A stretch of 64,000 nt of DNA, from the NCBI RefSeq assembly GCF_963662255.1, contig NC_085047.1, positions 10,842,347 to 10,906,346 on the forward strand, in the 5' to 3' direction. The position numbers were made by a program, and so were the translations under genes. The notes under the pieces are model-generated. The model had not been told where the DNA came from and searched no databases. It was given only the letters and a program-made list of their open reading frames with translations. The DNA comes from Cinclus cinclus (taxonomy: Eukaryota; Chordata; Aves; Passeriformes; Cinclidae). How positions within the stretch are numbered: position 1 is the stretch's first letter; every line of letters begins with the position of its first letter. Below, piece after piece: positions 63,300 through 64,000 of this stretch.

Positions 63300-63805
63300 G
63301 AGCTGCATCCAGCTCTGGGTTCCCAGCACAGCAAGGACAGGGACCTGCTGGAGCCAGCACAGAGGAGGCACCGAGGGGATCAGAGGGATGGAGCAGCTCT
63401 GCTGTGGGGAAAGGCTGGGAGAATTGGGATTGTCCAGCATGGAGAAGAGAAGGCTTTGGGGTGACCTACTTGGTGTCTTACAGTACCTGAAGGGAGCCCA
63501 CAGGAAATATGGAGAGAGACTATTTACAAGTGCCTGGAGTGACAGGACAAGGGGGAACAGTTTCAAAATGACAGGAAACACATTTAGACAGAATATTAAG
63601 AAGAAATTCTTTACTGTTGAGGGTGGTGAGGCACTGGAGCAGATTTCCCTGAGAAGTTGTGAGTAACGCATCCCTAGATTGTTCAAGGCCAAGTTGGATG
63701 GGGTTCTAAGCAACCTGGTCTAGTGGAAGGTGTCCCTGTCCATGGCAAGGGATTGGAACGAGATGATATTTGAGGTCCCTTCCAGGCCATTCTGTGATCC
63801 TATGG
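63300..63805 (+). mobile_element. CR1 LINE 3' fragment adjoining the previous copy
   Basis: Begins with the 107-bp block shared with the copy at 19,970 and continues to the typical CR1 3' end with 'attctgtgatcctatg' at about 63,789-63,804. Open frames of 184-186 codons over this stretch on both strands are by-products of CR1 sequence, not genes. Confidence 0.88.
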
Positions 63806-64000
63806 TACAAAGGAAATAACCCTATTCTTCTGAGATCTCAACTAACATCATCTTCCACAAGTTGCTAGTAAAGCCCAGTGTTTAATTTAGGTCTCCCACT
63901 GACTCTGAAATTCTCACCACAGCAATCTTCTGCAGATGTTTTTGTCAAAAAAAGTAACTCTCAAACCTGGCATGCCTTGTCAAAAAGTGGATCTCAAAAA
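63806..64000. other. Unannotated right edge
   Basis: About 195 bases after the last CR1. I see no remainder of the interrupted first CR1 and no gene. Confidence 0.5.

Noticed and set aside
63112..63713. Open frames of 184 and 186 codons on both strands
   Set aside because: They lie in CR1 3' sequence. The frames do not match reverse transcriptase and are by-products of the repeat.
1..64000. tRNA, rRNA, CRISPR, endogenous retrovirus or a second protein-coding gene
   Set aside because: No tRNA-type promoter boxes with a cloverleaf, no regularly spaced repeats, and no gag- or pol-like frame were seen on either strand. A profile search could still find very decayed copies.

Overview
The window is vertebrate nuclear DNA, almost certainly from a bird and probably a passerine. 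The support is one vertebrate-specific gene (NRIP1), several 5'-truncated CR1 LINE copies whose 3' ends carry the typical short octamer-like tail, no mammalian SINEs or L1, and many A-rich and CAAA-type low-complexity tracts. The species is not identified. The passerine suggestion rests only on the wording of the CR1 copies.

Layout. Positions 1 to about 23,880 are intergenic DNA on the downstream side of the gene. They hold two CR1 insertions arranged head to head (about 3,890-4,615), a third CR1 (about 19,868-20,456), a poly(C) tract, a possible ancient LINE 3'-end remnant and no recognisable exon. From about 23,880 to 28,883 lies the inferred long 3' untranslated region of NRIP1, on the minus strand. 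It is AU-rich near its distal end and has four Pumilio-type octamers there. Positions 28,884-32,372 are the complete single-exon NRIP1 (RIP140) coding sequence on the minus strand, 1,162 residues. From 32,373 rightward is the 5' side of the gene, which in other vertebrates carries untranslated exons and long introns. Here it holds simple repeats, nuclear-receptor-type half-site clusters (about 42.8, 57.4 and 59.4-59.6 kb), a CpG-rich patch at about 56.1-56.5 kb and a clear CpG island at about 59.8-60.07 kb that is the best promoter candidate. The right end has a tandem pair of CR1 fragments (about 62,930-63,805).

How it fits together. This is a one-gene locus. NRIP1 is a ligand-dependent nuclear receptor corepressor. 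Its nine LXXLL receptor boxes, its LYYML motif and its CtBP-binding motifs are all intact. Several candidate regulatory sites around it resemble nuclear receptor binding sites, which would fit feedback by the receptors it represses, but that is inference. Apart from NRIP1 I found no convincing protein-coding gene, no tRNA or rRNA, no CRISPR and no operon. The other open frames are short and look like chance or CR1-derived frames. I see no new multi-gene system. The most unusual structural signal is a 107-bp block that is almost identical between two otherwise well-diverged CR1 copies 43 kb apart.
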